Shown: positions 54,472-63,554, counted from the stretch's first letter. The stretch: 64,000 bases of DNA from Ruegeria sp. 6PALISEP08 (GCF_001238295.1 NZ_LGXZ01000005.1:1-64000); one strand, 5' to 3'. A program made the numbers and translations. Notes: generated by a model not told the origin, from the sequence alone.

Positions 54472-55617
54472 TTAAAGCCCCGTTTTGTGCGCGCGGGCCG
54501 TGAAGAAGATGCCCGAAGGGCTGTCGGCATCGATTTCGCGCAGTTTTTCAAAATTCTGCGTGTCGTAGACCATGACCTTGTTGGCATCGCGCACGCTGAT
54601 CCAGACCTCATGTCCGCGTGGTGTGAATTCCATATGCAGCACGGCGGGGCCGGGCTTGAATTCGTGGATGATTTCTTTGCTGACGCTGTCGATCACCTGA
54701 ATCGTATCGTTCAGCGGGTGGGCGAAATTGACCCATACCTGTCGCCCATCCGGACGTGCCATGGCAAAGACCGGCTGGCCATGGGTTTGGGTCCGTCCCG
54801 TTTCGGTCAGAGTATCCGCGTCGATCCACAGAACCTCGTGATGACCTACCGCAGGTAGCACGAATTCACGCCCCGTCAGCGCCCAGCCTTCCAAATGGGG
54901 CATTTTGTAGACCGGCATTTCCTCTTGCCCGCGCCCGTAATCGGGCAGCACACGGATGGGCTCCGGGATGTCAGCCCACAGATCAAGCGCGGTCAGGCCG
55001 TCTTCGCCAAACAGGCCGGTTATATATGTGCGGCCATTGGCGGTGATCAGCGCATCATAAGGGTTTTTACCCATGTCGGGAATTTTGGTGATCACGGGTT
55101 CGCCCTTGGCGAAATCGGCAATCCATGTCTCGCCAGTGTCCCACATGGTGAAGACGAACCTACGCCCCGGCGCATCGACAAGACCGATGGTTTTGCTGTC
55201 GGTGGGAATGTCCGCGACCATTTCCAACGAGTCCGCATCAAACACGCGCACTCCACCGGGTTCGTAATTCGACACGGCTACAAGTGTACCATCATCCGAG
55301 ATCGCCCCGCCGATGGCGTTGCCCGCCTGCACGACGCGGTTCACGATCTGGCGGGTGACGATATCAACTTTGGTCAGCCCGCCGTCACGCCCAAAGACAT
55401 AGGCAAAGCGTTCATCGGGCGAATAGACCAACGAGGCATGGGACAAATCGCCCAACCCTTCGATACGAGCCAGAGCCGCACGGTCGGATTGATCGACCAA
55501 CAGGACCGATCCCTTGGCGCGTTCGATCACAAGGCCAAGATCTCCGGTCGCTGTGGGTTCGGCTTGTGCGGTGGTTAACATCAATGAGGCTGCAAGGCCA
55601 ATTACGAGGTGTTTCAT
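54472..55617 (-). CDS. nirF: NirF d1-heme biosynthesis protein
   Basis: A 381-residue periplasmic beta-propeller protein related to the d1 domain of NirS. A signal peptide (MKHLVIGLAASLMLTTAQA) opens it. Segments YSPDERFAYVFGRDGGLTKVDI and TPRGHEVWISVRDANKV are seen. NirF catalyses a late step, binding dihydro-heme d1. The start at 55617 overlaps nirC by 4 bases. The longer open frame from 55686 lies inside nirC. Confidence 0.9.
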   Translation of the reverse strand: MKHLVIGLAASLMLTTAQAEPTATGDLGLVIERAKGSVLLVDQSDRAALARIEGLGDLSHASLVYSPDERFAYVFGRDGGLTKVDIVTRQIVNRVVQAGNAIGGAISDDGTLVAVSNYEPGGVRVFDADSLEMVADIPTDSKTIGLVDAPGRRFVFTMWDTGETWIADFAKGEPVITKIPDMGKNPYDALITANGRTYITGLFGEDGLTALDLWADIPEPIRVLPDYGRGQEEMPVYKMPHLEGWALTGREFVLPAVGHHEVLWIDADTLTETGRTQTHGQPVFAMARPDGRQVWVNFAHPLNDTIQVIDSVSKEIIHEFKPGPAVLHMEFTPRGHEVWISVRDANKVMVYDTQNFEKLREIDADSPSGIFFTARAHKTGL

Positions 55618-55997
55618 TGTGCCTCCTGTTCCAGCAGGTAGCGGGCAATCCATTCGGCCTCTTCCTCGCTGATCAGCGGCCGCCATGGGGGCATCGCGGT
55701 GTCGGGGATGCCGTCGAGGATGACGCCGGTCAGGACGTCCGCATCATAGTGTTCCAGTGTCTCGCTGCGCAGATCGGGGCCGAGGCCGCCTTTCAGGGAC
55801 AAACCGTGGCAAGAGCCGCAGTCCTGATGGACAAGGCGTTTCAGGGCGTTGGGGTCGAGGGTGTCAGCGGCGAAGGCGGATGTCGCAACGAGCACAGCCG
55901 TTGTCAGCAACACCGAAGGCACCGAGTGCCGACGCACTATAGGACGCTGTGTGCCGCCGCTGCTTGCCGCGACTGTTCTGCGCCCCAGCTTAGCCAT
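55614..55997 (-). CDS. nirC: NirC c-type cytochrome
   Basis: A 127-residue small cytochrome c with a basic N-terminus, a signal-like hydrophobic stretch (SVLLTTAVLVATSAFA) and one heme motif CGSCHG. NirC is an electron donor for NirS maturation or nitrite reduction. The start at 55997 overlaps the nirE stop by 8 bases (ATGGCTAA). Confidence 0.87.
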   Translation of the reverse strand: MAKLGRRTVAASSGGTQRPIVRRHSVPSVLLTTAVLVATSAFAADTLDPNALKRLVHQDCGSCHGLSLKGGLGPDLRSETLEHYDADVLTGVILDGIPDTAMPPWRPLISEEEAEWIARYLLEQEAQ

Positions 55998-56757
55998 TGG
56001 CTTGCTCCAAAAGCTCGGCCACGGGCCGTTCCGCATAAAGCGTTACAACCTTGCCAATGATGAAGAGCGTGGGTGCCTTCAACCCGGCTTCGCGCACGTC
56101 GGTGGCCAGTTGGTCCAGCCGCGACACCATGCGGCGTTCATCCGTTGTGGTAGCTTTGCCCACCGCAAGAACCGGGGTGGAACCCGGCAGGTTTTCAGTC
56201 ATCAGGCCCACGGCGATCTGGCCGATATTGGCAACCCCCATATAGACCACAAGCGTCGAGTCCGGATCGGCCAGACGTTTCCAGTCGAGATCCAGGACCT
56301 TATCGGCCTGACGGTGCCCGGTGACATACTGCACCGATGTCGCCAGCCCGCGATGGGTCAGCGGAACACCGGTCGAGGAGGACGCGCCCTGTGCCGCAGT
56401 AATGCCCGGTGCATATTCGACAGCGACACCGTGGGCCATCAGATAGGCGGCCTCCTCTGAGCCGCGGCCAAAGATCATTGGATCGCCGCCCTTGAGACGG
56501 GCAACCGTATGTCCCGCGCTGGCCTCTTCGAGCAGAATTTCGTTGATGCGGTCTTGTGGAACCGTATGGCACTTGGGGGCCTTGCCAACTGGGATCAGCC
56601 GTGCGCCTTCTGTGTGTAGATTCAGGATGTCGGCGGACACCAGCCGGTCATAAACCACCACATCTGCTTCTTGCAGCATCCGCAATGCGCGCAGGGTCAT
56701 CAGTTCGGGATCGCCGGGGCCTGCGCCAATCAGAAAAACCTTACCGCTCATGTACAA
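55990..56757 (-). CDS. nirE: NirE uroporphyrinogen-III C-methyltransferase
   Basis: A 255-residue methyltransferase of the CobA/SUMT family. Seen: GAGPGDPELMTLRALRML, YDRLV, LKGGDPMIFGRGSEEA and APGITAAQGASSSTGVPLTHRG. It makes precorrin-2, the first committed precursor of heme d1. It is first of the nirECFDLGHJN group. A candidate FNR/Dnr box lies 116 bases upstream and a terminator-like hairpin separates it from the cupredoxin gene. Confidence 0.92.
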   Translation of the reverse strand: MYMSGKVFLIGAGPGDPELMTLRALRMLQEADVVVYDRLVSADILNLHTEGARLIPVGKAPKCHTVPQDRINEILLEEASAGHTVARLKGGDPMIFGRGSEEAAYLMAHGVAVEYAPGITAAQGASSSTGVPLTHRGLATSVQYVTGHRQADKVLDLDWKRLADPDSTLVVYMGVANIGQIAVGLMTENLPGSTPVLAVGKATTTDERRMVSRLDQLATDVREAGLKAPTLFIIGKVVTLYAERPVAELLEQANG

Positions 56758-56873
56758 ACTCGCCTAGTCTGAATGTCTTTGAAACCCGGCTCTGGCTTGC
56801 GCAAATAAAGGACGTCGCTGGGCCTGCCGGGCGTGTCATGAGATCAAGGTGGCGTAATCATAAACCAACCTCC

Positions 56874-56887
56874 TTGACATAAGTTAA
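56874..56887. promoter_or_regulatory. FNR/Dnr-type box upstream of nirE
   Basis: TTGAC-ATAA-GTTAA has a perfect left half and one mismatch (GTTAA for GTCAA) on the right. It sits 116 bases before the nirE ATG and directly beyond the hairpin that follows the cupredoxin gene, so nirE may have its own promoter. Confidence 0.5.
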
Positions 56888-56915
56888 GGAGCGCGGGATT
56901 TGCGCCCGCGCTCCT
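56887..56915 (-). terminator. Hairpin between cupredoxin gene and nirE
   Basis: AGGAGCGCGGG (56887-56897) pairs perfectly with CCCGCGCTCCT (56905-56915) over a 7-base loop, 26 bases after the cupredoxin stop on the minus strand. There is no long T-run, so it may be a terminator, an attenuator or an mRNA-stabilising stem. Confidence 0.5.
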
Positions 56916-56941
56916 GTCTTCTTGCCTGTATTTCATGTGTT

Positions 56942-57343
56942 TCAGGGTTCGACGGTGATCATTCCGATCATGTTCTGTGTCTCCCAATGTGGGCCGCACA
57001 GATAGTCTTGCGGTCCGGGTGCAAGAAACGTTAGGTCAACCGATTCCTCAGGGAACAAACGGTCGCTTTCAGGCTCGCTACCGTCTTTCAGTAAAACCGA
57101 GTGGCTGGTTCGTTTGTCGACATTCACCCATCGGACGGTTGTGCCTGCCTTCACGGTCAGCTCGATCGGGCAGAAATTGTACTTGTACATCAACACCACT
57201 TCGGCGTCCTTGACCGCGGATGAGGGTTGACCAAAAAGCTCTGCATAACGTTCTTCCGCCTCGGCACACAGCTCGGCGGTTTCATCCGCCCAGGCGGGCG
57301 CGGCCAGCAGTAGCAGCGCGGGAAGAAGGCGTTGGGGTTTCAT
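56942..57343 (-). CDS. Small periplasmic cupredoxin
   Basis: A 133-residue secreted protein with a signal peptide (LLPALLLLAAPAWA) and a cupredoxin domain. Type-1 copper ligands are visible: a His in KRTSHSVLL and then Cys, His and Met in DYLCGPHWETQNMIG (C-x2-H-x5-M). Azurin and pseudoazurin donate electrons to NirS or NosZ in related bacteria. Placement after the multiheme gene supports a role as nitrite-reductase donor. The start at 57343 was chosen at the signal peptide. The longer frame from 57436 overlaps the upstream gene. Confidence 0.8.
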   Translation of the reverse strand: MKPQRLLPALLLLAAPAWADETAELCAEAEERYAELFGQPSSAVKDAEVVLMYKYNFCPIELTVKAGTTVRWVNVDKRTSHSVLLKDGSEPESDRLFPEESVDLTFLAPGPQDYLCGPHWETQNMIGMITVEP

Positions 57344-57371
57344 AATCCGTGTCTCCTTTCCAAAATGGCGG

Positions 57372-57392
57372 GGGGCCGGATGACCCGGCCCC
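57372..57392 (-). other. Hairpin between multiheme cytochrome and cupredoxin genes
   Basis: GGGGCCGG (57372-57379) pairs with CCGGCCCC (57385-57392) over a 5-base loop, 6 bases after the multiheme stop. Its place suggests differential mRNA stability or partial termination. Confidence 0.4.
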
Positions 57393-57398
57393 GATCCG

Positions 57399-59183
57399 TT
57401 ATTGTTTGACCACGTTGATGAATACGCTGTCATCATCCAGCGCGAGGCTGGTGTTCAGCGTCACATGGTGGAACCGGGCAGCGCTGAAGTCGTCGTGGAT
57501 CGCAAAGCCAACGGTGTAGGTCTGGCCTGCTTCCAGTGGCACATCGCCGGGCGCGCCCGAGTTCAGCGGGCGGGTGAAGACCACCGTCCACATACCACCG
57601 GACAATTCAGCCGACGCGGCGATTTCACCGTCGTTGACCACACGCTGCTCCAGCAGATACCCGTTGGTGGCGCTGCCGTCGGCATAGACGCGCATCAGGT
57701 CAAGATAGGTGCCATCGGCCAGGTACTGCTCGATCTGTTCCGCAGCTTGCAGCTTGTCCCAACCGCCCAGTGCCTTGCCACGGCGACCTTTGACTTCGAC
57801 CTCAGTGCGGCTTTCGCTGATGTATTTGGTCACTGTGTCCTGTGTGCTCAGACGACCGGAAACGTCACCATTGGCGGCAATCGCCTCGGCCCCCGGATCA
57901 AACGGCATATACGAGTTGTCCGCATGGCACGAGGCCCAGCAGCCCACTTGCTCGCCCAGCTCGATACCTGTGCCGGCGATCATCATGGCCACCTTGATCT
58001 GGTTGTCGGGATCCATCTTGCCGCCGTCGACAAACGGGGCAGGGTTGTGGCCCGCATCCGGCCATTGCAGGCGGATATACAGGTTTTCGTCATCATGCGC
58101 CGCCTGAACGGTTGCGTCGATCACACCGCGTTTGCCGGGGATCGGAGTTGGTTCAAGATCCCCGCCCGCAACGATCTTGTTGCCGATCGCGTCCAGTTCC
58201 TTGGCGTGGCATGTAGTGCATTGATCCCCGCCCTTGGTCAGAGGCCGCGCTCCACCGTGGAACTTGCCGTTCTGCACCCACTCAAACGAAGCCTGACCGG
58301 GATAGAACAGTTTCAGATCTGCGCTGGCCACTGCGTTCCAGTCGATGTTGGTTGCAACATCGCTGCTGCCTGCTGCCGGGGCCGTGGCTTCTTCACCGGC
58401 TGCGTTGGCGCGTTCTTCGGCCACAGCGGCGTCAACGGCTGCAGCAATCTGCGCCTGAACGGATTCTTGCTGAGCTTTTTTAGCGGCTTTTTCAGCTTCA
58501 GCTTCAGCAGCTTCCTGGGCTTCAATTTTCTCGAGGCTTGCCAGATACTCGGCAGGGATCTCACGAATGAATGCCGGGTTCGGGGCTTCAAGTTTTTCCA
58601 GATACTCCTCGTCGGCCCGGTCGCGAGCGTCCGAATGCGCAATGCCCTTGTGACAATCGATACAGGTTTGACCGGCCGTCATCGCGTTCAGGTGCTGCTG
58701 ACGCGCGCGGGGTTTCTGAAACTCGGGCATCATCGATTCGAAGTCATGACAGTTGCGGCATTCGCGCGAGTCGGTGGCTTTCATCCGCTCCCATTCGTTC
58801 ATGGCCAGATGCACGCGCTTGGCTTCGAACTTTTCACGTGTGTTGATGGTACCGACCATCTTGCCATACAGCTCTTTGGACGCCTTGATCTTGCGGATCA
58901 TTTTATGGGTCCAGTCTTTGGGCACGTGGCAATCGGAACAGACAGCCCCCACGCCCGACCGGTTCACGTCATGGATCGTGCCGGTATATTCCTCATAGAC
59001 GAAATCGCGCATCTCATGGCACGAGATACAGAAATCCTTGGTGTTTGTTGCTTCCATGGCGGTGTTGAACCCACCCCAGAAGATGATGCCGCCGACAAAG
59101 GCCGCGGCGATTCCGGCCACTGGCATTCCCCAAAGGAAATACCGGCGCCAGATCGGTTTTTTCTTATCCGGTTCGGAGGTCAT
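57399..59183 (-). CDS. NapC/NirT-type cytochrome fused to an ethylbenzene-dehydrogenase-like heme domain
   Basis: A 594-residue membrane-anchored multiheme protein. One helix (about 14-38) anchors it. The NapC/NirT part carries CISCH (52-56), CSDCH (82-86), CRNCH (142-146) and CIDCH (174-178). An Ala/Glu/Lys-rich coiled-coil-like linker (about 215-270) joins it to a C-terminal domain like the heme-binding gamma subunit of ethylbenzene and DMSO-type dehydrogenases (about 280-594), with CTTCH (322-326) and the odd CWASCH (415-420, C-x3-C-H). NapC/NirT takes quinol electrons, so this fusion could carry them on to NirS or the cupredoxin. It lies between nirS and the cupredoxin gene. Its partner is not known. 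Confidence 0.85.
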   Translation of the reverse strand: MTSEPDKKKPIWRRYFLWGMPVAGIAAAFVGGIIFWGGFNTAMEATNTKDFCISCHEMRDFVYEEYTGTIHDVNRSGVGAVCSDCHVPKDWTHKMIRKIKASKELYGKMVGTINTREKFEAKRVHLAMNEWERMKATDSRECRNCHDFESMMPEFQKPRARQQHLNAMTAGQTCIDCHKGIAHSDARDRADEEYLEKLEAPNPAFIREIPAEYLASLEKIEAQEAAEAEAEKAAKKAQQESVQAQIAAAVDAAVAEERANAAGEEATAPAAGSSDVATNIDWNAVASADLKLFYPGQASFEWVQNGKFHGGARPLTKGGDQCTTCHAKELDAIGNKIVAGGDLEPTPIPGKRGVIDATVQAAHDDENLYIRLQWPDAGHNPAPFVDGGKMDPDNQIKVAMMIAGTGIELGEQVGCWASCHADNSYMPFDPGAEAIAANGDVSGRLSTQDTVTKYISESRTEVEVKGRRGKALGGWDKLQAAEQIEQYLADGTYLDLMRVYADGSATNGYLLEQRVVNDGEIAASAELSGGMWTVVFTRPLNSGAPGDVPLEAGQTYTVGFAIHDDFSAARFHHVTLNTSLALDDDSVFINVVKQ

Positions 59184-59259
59184 ATCCGGGCTCCGTTTTG
59201 GCTGTATTGTCTGGCCTTAGGTGGCAGGCCGGTGAGTTTGGCTGATGTCTCAAACGAGG

Positions 59260-59286
59260 AAAGGGCGGGCGAGGGGCCCGCCCTTT
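59260..59286 (-). terminator. Hairpin after nirS
   Basis: AAAGGGCGGGC (59260-59270) pairs perfectly with GCCCGCCCTTT (59276-59286) over a 5-base loop, 22 bases after the nirS stop on the minus strand. The downstream side has no long T-run. It probably limits readthrough or protects the nirS 3' end, giving more nirS than downstream mRNA. Confidence 0.6.
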
Positions 59287-59307
59287 CCGGTTTTGGTTGT
59301 GAAACCG

Positions 59308-60984
59308 TCAGGTGACGTGGTTCGAACGGTTGTAGACGTTGAACTTGCCTGTCGGAGCAAACAGCCCTTCGATGCGACCGATTTCTTCCAGCGTCTTAGC
59401 GTCGAAAATCACGATCTGTCCGTTGGGCTCCAGCGAGTCTGACAGGTTCCACTTGGAAACCCAGACCTCGGTACCATCCGCGTTGAATTCGAAGTGAACG
59501 GCAGCACTGCCTTCGTCTTCGGTGATCTGGATGGTTTTCACGATCTCACCGGTCTCTTTCGAGATGACCTGCACCGATTGCTGCACTTCCGGTTCCGGAT
59601 GCTTGGTCTGGTCAGCCCAGATGTAATCCGAATTCGGGTGGGTACGGACAAACAGGCCCGGGCCGTCGGTTTCCACTTCGTAGCAGACCTTCCAGGCATC
59701 GTCCGGACGGTTTTCGGGGTCGTTACCCCAGACTGTCACGGTGCCAACGCCAAGGTGGGTCGTACCAGCAACCGGGCCGCAATTCGGGTCAACCCAGTTG
59801 GCACCCGGACCAGGGTGCGGTAACGCGGCTGTGTCGATCATTGCTTCCAGCTTGTGGGTTTCGGTGTCGACAACCACCATTTTGTTCGACGCGTTTGCGG
59901 CGATCTGGAAATAGCGGCCTGTCGGGTCAAAGAACCCGTCATGCAGGAACTTGGCCGAGTCGATCTTGTCGATCCGCAAGTTGTCCAGGTCGGTATAGTC
60001 TACCTGCCACAGCTGGCCCAGTTCCTTGATTGCAACGATCCAGGTCGGCTCGTTCGGTGTTGTGTAGATTGCAGCCACGCGGGCTTCTTCTACATAGTCG
60101 CCGTCCACGTTCACACCGCGAGTCGATACAACCTTCACTGGTTCCATCGTTTGGGCGTCTACGATAGCGAAGTGCGGCGGCCAGTAACCACCACCGATTA
60201 CGTACTTACCGTCGCCGGAAACGGCCACGTCACGCGCGTCATAGGCAATCTTGACTTCGGAAACCAACATGTTCTCAGGCGTCTGCCAGAGGTCGATCTT
60301 GGTCATCTTGCCGTCGCGGCCCATCGTGTACCAGAAGCGGCCAGGGTTTTCCGGTTCGGTAATGCTGTGGTGTTCCGATGCTTTCAGAACGTGGACGGCA
60401 TAACCGGTCGGGATGTGTGTTAGCACTTCTTTGGTGTCGCCGTCGATAACGGCAACTTTACCTACGTCACGCTCGATGACGACGAAGAAGTTTTCCCAGT
60501 TGCGGCCGTGTAGCGGCTCGGTCGGATAGTCGGCTTCTTCGACATAGACCTTGCGGGTCGCCATCATCTGTTCCAGCGACATCTCAGGTGGCTTGGGGGC
60601 CTCCATCTGGATATAGGTCGCCATATCCTTGATTTCCTGCTCGGTCATGATGTCCGAGAAGTTGTTCATACCGCCTTCGGTTCCCCAGGCGATAATTTTT
60701 TCAAGGCGTTCCTGACCCAACTGAAGTGTGCCGCCTTCGGTCACAGTGCCGTCGGCTGCGGTTTTCTTCCAGTGGGGCTCAAGGCTTTTGCCTGTGGCGC
60801 CTTTGCGCAGAACGCCGTGGCAGCCTGCGCATTGTTCAAAATAGAGCTGCTTTGACGACTCAAAAGCTTCGTCGCTTAATGTTGGCTCTTCGGCAAAGGT
60901 TGGTGCAGCGACGCTGCCCAGCAGCATTGCCAAACCGACCCCAAAGGCGCGGCCGGTTTTGTTGTAGCTGATTCCAAGTGACAT
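59308..60984 (-). CDS. nirS: NirS cytochrome cd1 nitrite reductase
   Basis: A 558-residue periplasmic enzyme reducing nitrite to NO. A signal peptide (ending ...APTFA) leads into a cytochrome c domain with CAGCHG and a d1 propeller. Segments GRFWYTMGRDGKMTKIDL, YIWADQTKHPEPEVQQ and FNVYNRSNHVT are seen. The ATG at 60984 is preferred over a GTG two codons earlier because GGAGA is better spaced. A perfect FNR/Dnr palindrome lies 62 bases upstream. A hairpin follows the stop. Confidence 0.96.
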   Translation of the reverse strand: MSLGISYNKTGRAFGVGLAMLLGSVAAPTFAEEPTLSDEAFESSKQLYFEQCAGCHGVLRKGATGKSLEPHWKKTAADGTVTEGGTLQLGQERLEKIIAWGTEGGMNNFSDIMTEQEIKDMATYIQMEAPKPPEMSLEQMMATRKVYVEEADYPTEPLHGRNWENFFVVIERDVGKVAVIDGDTKEVLTHIPTGYAVHVLKASEHHSITEPENPGRFWYTMGRDGKMTKIDLWQTPENMLVSEVKIAYDARDVAVSGDGKYVIGGGYWPPHFAIVDAQTMEPVKVVSTRGVNVDGDYVEEARVAAIYTTPNEPTWIVAIKELGQLWQVDYTDLDNLRIDKIDSAKFLHDGFFDPTGRYFQIAANASNKMVVVDTETHKLEAMIDTAALPHPGPGANWVDPNCGPVAGTTHLGVGTVTVWGNDPENRPDDAWKVCYEVETDGPGLFVRTHPNSDYIWADQTKHPEPEVQQSVQVISKETGEIVKTIQITEDEGSAAVHFEFNADGTEVWVSKWNLSDSLEPNGQIVIFDAKTLEEIGRIEGLFAPTGKFNVYNRSNHVT

Positions 60985-61046
60985 GATCACTCTCCATATG
61001 CGTGGTGAGGCAAGGCAGAGACTGAGCCATCACGGAGATGTCATCC

Positions 61047-61060
61047 TTGACCAAAGTCAA
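61047..61060. promoter_or_regulatory. Perfect FNR/Dnr palindrome upstream of nirS
   Basis: TTGAC-CAAA-GTCAA is fully symmetric in both 5-bp arms. It lies 62 bases before the nirS ATG on the minus strand and 169 before the divergent nnrS start. It is the best of the six boxes. Confidence 0.8.
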
Positions 61061-61152
61061 CGGAAGGGGTGCAAAGTGATGGCAGCGGCTAAAAATCAAC
61101 GGACAAAAGTGCTAATAAAACTTGAGATTTCTGCGCATGTTTTAAAACGGGC

Positions 61153-61166
61153 TTGATTTCGGTTAA
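61153..61166. promoter_or_regulatory. FNR/Dnr-type box upstream of nnrS
   Basis: TTGAT-TTCG-GTTAA lies 63 bases before the nnrS ATG. It deviates from TTGAY-N4-RTCAA at one base. With the nirS box it makes a divergent pair, one per gene. Confidence 0.6.
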
Positions 61167-61229
61167 GGCCGCAGAATCTCCGGCGCGATAGGGCTTGATG
61201 AACGACAAGCGAGGCCATGGAGAGCGGGC

Positions 61230-62426
61230 ATGTCATCAGCAGTAACGCGCATTTTCAGCGAAGGATTTCGCGTCTTTTTCCTCTCTGCAGGGATTTACGG
61301 TGTGTTCGCAGGGATTGCTTGGGGCGTGTGGCTCGCCTCGCTGGATGGTCTGTTGCCATATGTAGAGCAAAGCTATGCCATGCCGCCGGTCATGTGGCAC
61401 GCGCATGAGATGATCTTTGGATATGCGACGGCGGCCTTGGGCGGGTTCTTTCTGACCGCGGTGCCGAATTGGACCGGTGCGCCCGAGGCGCGGGCACGTT
61501 TTATTACCTTCGTGGCGTTGATCTGGATGGCCGGACGGCTGGCGGTCTGGTTTTCAGCCGCGTTGCCTTCCTTGGCTGTTGCTCTCATTGATCTGAGTTT
61601 TGTTCCCATTCTGGCGCTAAAGGTTGCAAGCCAGTTGATCCGCCGACCCAAGCCGCAGAACATGGTTTTTCTTTATCTTCTGAGCTTGATCTGGGTCTCA
61701 AATCTAATGGTTCATCTGGAATGGGTCGGCGTCACCAGCGATACGCTCAACATCGGGGTTCGGGCAGGTTTGCTGGCATTGTGTTCGATGATCGCGATTT
61801 TGGGCGGCCGCATCACACCCGCGTTTACCCGCAATGCGATGAAACGAGCCGGAGAGCCCGAGGCGTCATGGCCGGTGTCTGTGCCAGGGTTGGAGAAAGC
61901 CGCGATGGTCCTGGCTCTTCTGTTGCCCCTATTGGTGCTGGTGTTGGATGTTGGTCCGGTTGCGGGCATTTGTGCCCTGGTACTGGGTGGCGTTCAACTG
62001 TTGCGCATGGCGCGTTGGAGGGCCGGTTGGGCTCTGCGCCAGCCGATCCTGATCGCGTTGCATTTGGGTCTTGGAATGCTGGCCCTTGGGCTGGTTCTGT
62101 GGGGGCTGTCAGCCCTTGGGCTGGGCAATGAAGTTGGAGCAATACACATCTTGGGAATCGGCTGCGTCGGCGGCATGACTTTGGCTGTCATGAGTCGAGC
62201 CGCTCTGGGCCACAGCGGACGCCCGCTTGTTGCGTCGTCACCGATGGTGGTGGCCTATGTGTTGATGGCGGCGGCGGCTCTGGTGCGCTGGCTGGGCTCG
62301 GGCCTGACAGGTGGGTATTTGGCGGCCATGCTGACGGCTGATGGCTTGTGGATCGCAGCCACAGCTTTGTATTTGTTTGCGATGTGGCCGGCATTGACCG
62401 GCCCCCGGGTTGCCAGGGCAAACTGA
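61230..62426 (+). CDS. nnrS: NnrS heme-copper membrane protein
   Basis: A 398-residue protein with about twelve membrane helices. It has WHAHEMIFGYATAALGGFFLTAVPNWTG, VSNLMVHLEWVG and LGIGCVGGMTLAVMSRAALGHSGR, all NnrS signatures with conserved His. NnrS binds heme and copper and protects against NO or regulates its metabolism. It is divergent from nirS and preceded by GGAGAG. It shares the FNR/Dnr-type control. Confidence 0.92.
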   Translation: MSSAVTRIFSEGFRVFFLSAGIYGVFAGIAWGVWLASLDGLLPYVEQSYAMPPVMWHAHEMIFGYATAALGGFFLTAVPNWTGAPEARARFITFVALIWMAGRLAVWFSAALPSLAVALIDLSFVPILALKVASQLIRRPKPQNMVFLYLLSLIWVSNLMVHLEWVGVTSDTLNIGVRAGLLALCSMIAILGGRITPAFTRNAMKRAGEPEASWPVSVPGLEKAAMVLALLLPLLVLVLDVGPVAGICALVLGGVQLLRMARWRAGWALRQPILIALHLGLGMLALGLVLWGLSALGLGNEVGAIHILGIGCVGGMTLAVMSRAALGHSGRPLVASSPMVVAYVLMAAAALVRWLGSGLTGGYLAAMLTADGLWIAATALYLFAMWPALTGPRVARAN

Positions 62427-62450
62427 CTCTTCCGGGGCCAGAACGGGCTG

Positions 62451-63554
62451 TTATTCAGATAAAAGCGGGCGGTCATTCTTGATATGGCGGTGAATGAGGG
62501 TACGTGCACGCCTGCCCCGATCCGGAATCTGTCGTGCCGGCTGCGGCTCGTATTCGGGTTGCAAGAGTTCCGGGAACAGATCCAGAATCTCGGCGCGGGC
62601 ACCCGGGTGCACGCTGGCCAATGCCTGCGCCCCTGTGAACAAACTCTCCGACGGGGCGCTTTCTGCATAGACAATTTCATGCCGGTCGAACAGCATGTGA
62701 TAATAGACGACATCTTGCGCGCCCTCTTCGACCGTGATGCCCGGAACGCCGACAAGTTTGCAGGCCGGAACCAGGACTTCCTTGCTGTCAAACATGCGCA
62801 CGGCAATTGGTGAACGAACCATCATGCGATGTTGCGGCGAAACGCGCAGATCGCGTTTTGGCAAGTCACTGCCCAGACTGCCTGCTGCAATCCGAATGGG
62901 GCGCAGATTCGGTTTTGCGGTCAGGTCAGACGCATTCAATGCACGCGCTCCGATCCAGCGTATCTCTTGCGGCCCGTTGTCGGCTGTCAGGACTTGATCG
63001 CCAACGCTCAGGTGTTCGATGGAAACCGGGCCGTCCGGTGTGGCAATCTGTGTCCCGGCCGCAAAGCAGGGCACATCGACAATTGCGCCTGGATCTGAAG
63101 TGTCCGGTGCGTTGGTTGGGGTGACATTTGACCGGACAAAGGAATAGTCCGTTCCGGGCACCAGCGGTTCAGAGGTGATGTATCCGACCAGATTGCCTTC
63201 GACTTCGACGCGGAAGACATCGATGGTGCCACCACCCGGTTTGCTGAGACTGTAAGATTCCTCAAGATAGATAGCGCCCGAATCTATTGTGACTGACCCA
63301 TCAAGATTGGTCACGACGCCGAATTGGGTCAGATCGTCGCCGAATTCGTTGTTGAAGCGGTCGCCGTTAAAGTCTGTTCCATTGTCCGGGTCACCGTTGA
63401 CAAGTGTGCCGCCGGCCGCGTCAACGACATCGAACACACGCCGGTCAGAGCTGGCATCATACGTCCCGGACAGAGTTATCGTACCAGTGTTAAACCCGGT
63501 AAAGCTGAGCGAAATGACCCCGGGGTCGTAACCGATGAATGAATAGTTTGCCAT
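62451..63554 (-). CDS. Hint-domain protein
   Basis: A 367-residue protein. The N-terminal half (about 1-165) looks like a beta-rich region. The Hint (hedgehog/intein) domain begins VPCFAAGTQIATPDGPVSIEHL near residue 168 with the nucleophile Cys, and continues with VGDQVLTADNGPQEIRWIG, VSPQHRMMV and LMFDRHEIVYAE. These proteins are frequent and multicopy in Rhodobacteraceae and of unknown function. It sits on the minus strand between nnrS and norC and breaks the denitrification cluster. No Dnr box precedes it. Confidence 0.82.
   Translation of the reverse strand: MANYSFIGYDPGVISLSFTGFNTGTITLSGTYDASSDRRVFDVVDAAGGTLVNGDPDNGTDFNGDRFNNEFGDDLTQFGVVTNLDGSVTIDSGAIYLEESYSLSKPGGGTIDVFRVEVEGNLVGYITSEPLVPGTDYSFVRSNVTPTNAPDTSDPGAIVDVPCFAAGTQIATPDGPVSIEHLSVGDQVLTADNGPQEIRWIGARALNASDLTAKPNLRPIRIAAGSLGSDLPKRDLRVSPQHRMMVRSPIAVRMFDSKEVLVPACKLVGVPGITVEEGAQDVVYYHMLFDRHEIVYAESAPSESLFTGAQALASVHPGARAEILDLFPELLQPEYEPQPARQIPDRGRRARTLIHRHIKNDRPLLSE

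Noticed and set aside
57402..59315. 637-codon open frame on the plus strand opposite the multiheme cytochrome gene
   Set aside because: It is the antisense shadow of a GC-rich gene with CxxCH motifs and signal anchor. It has no recognised domain of its own.
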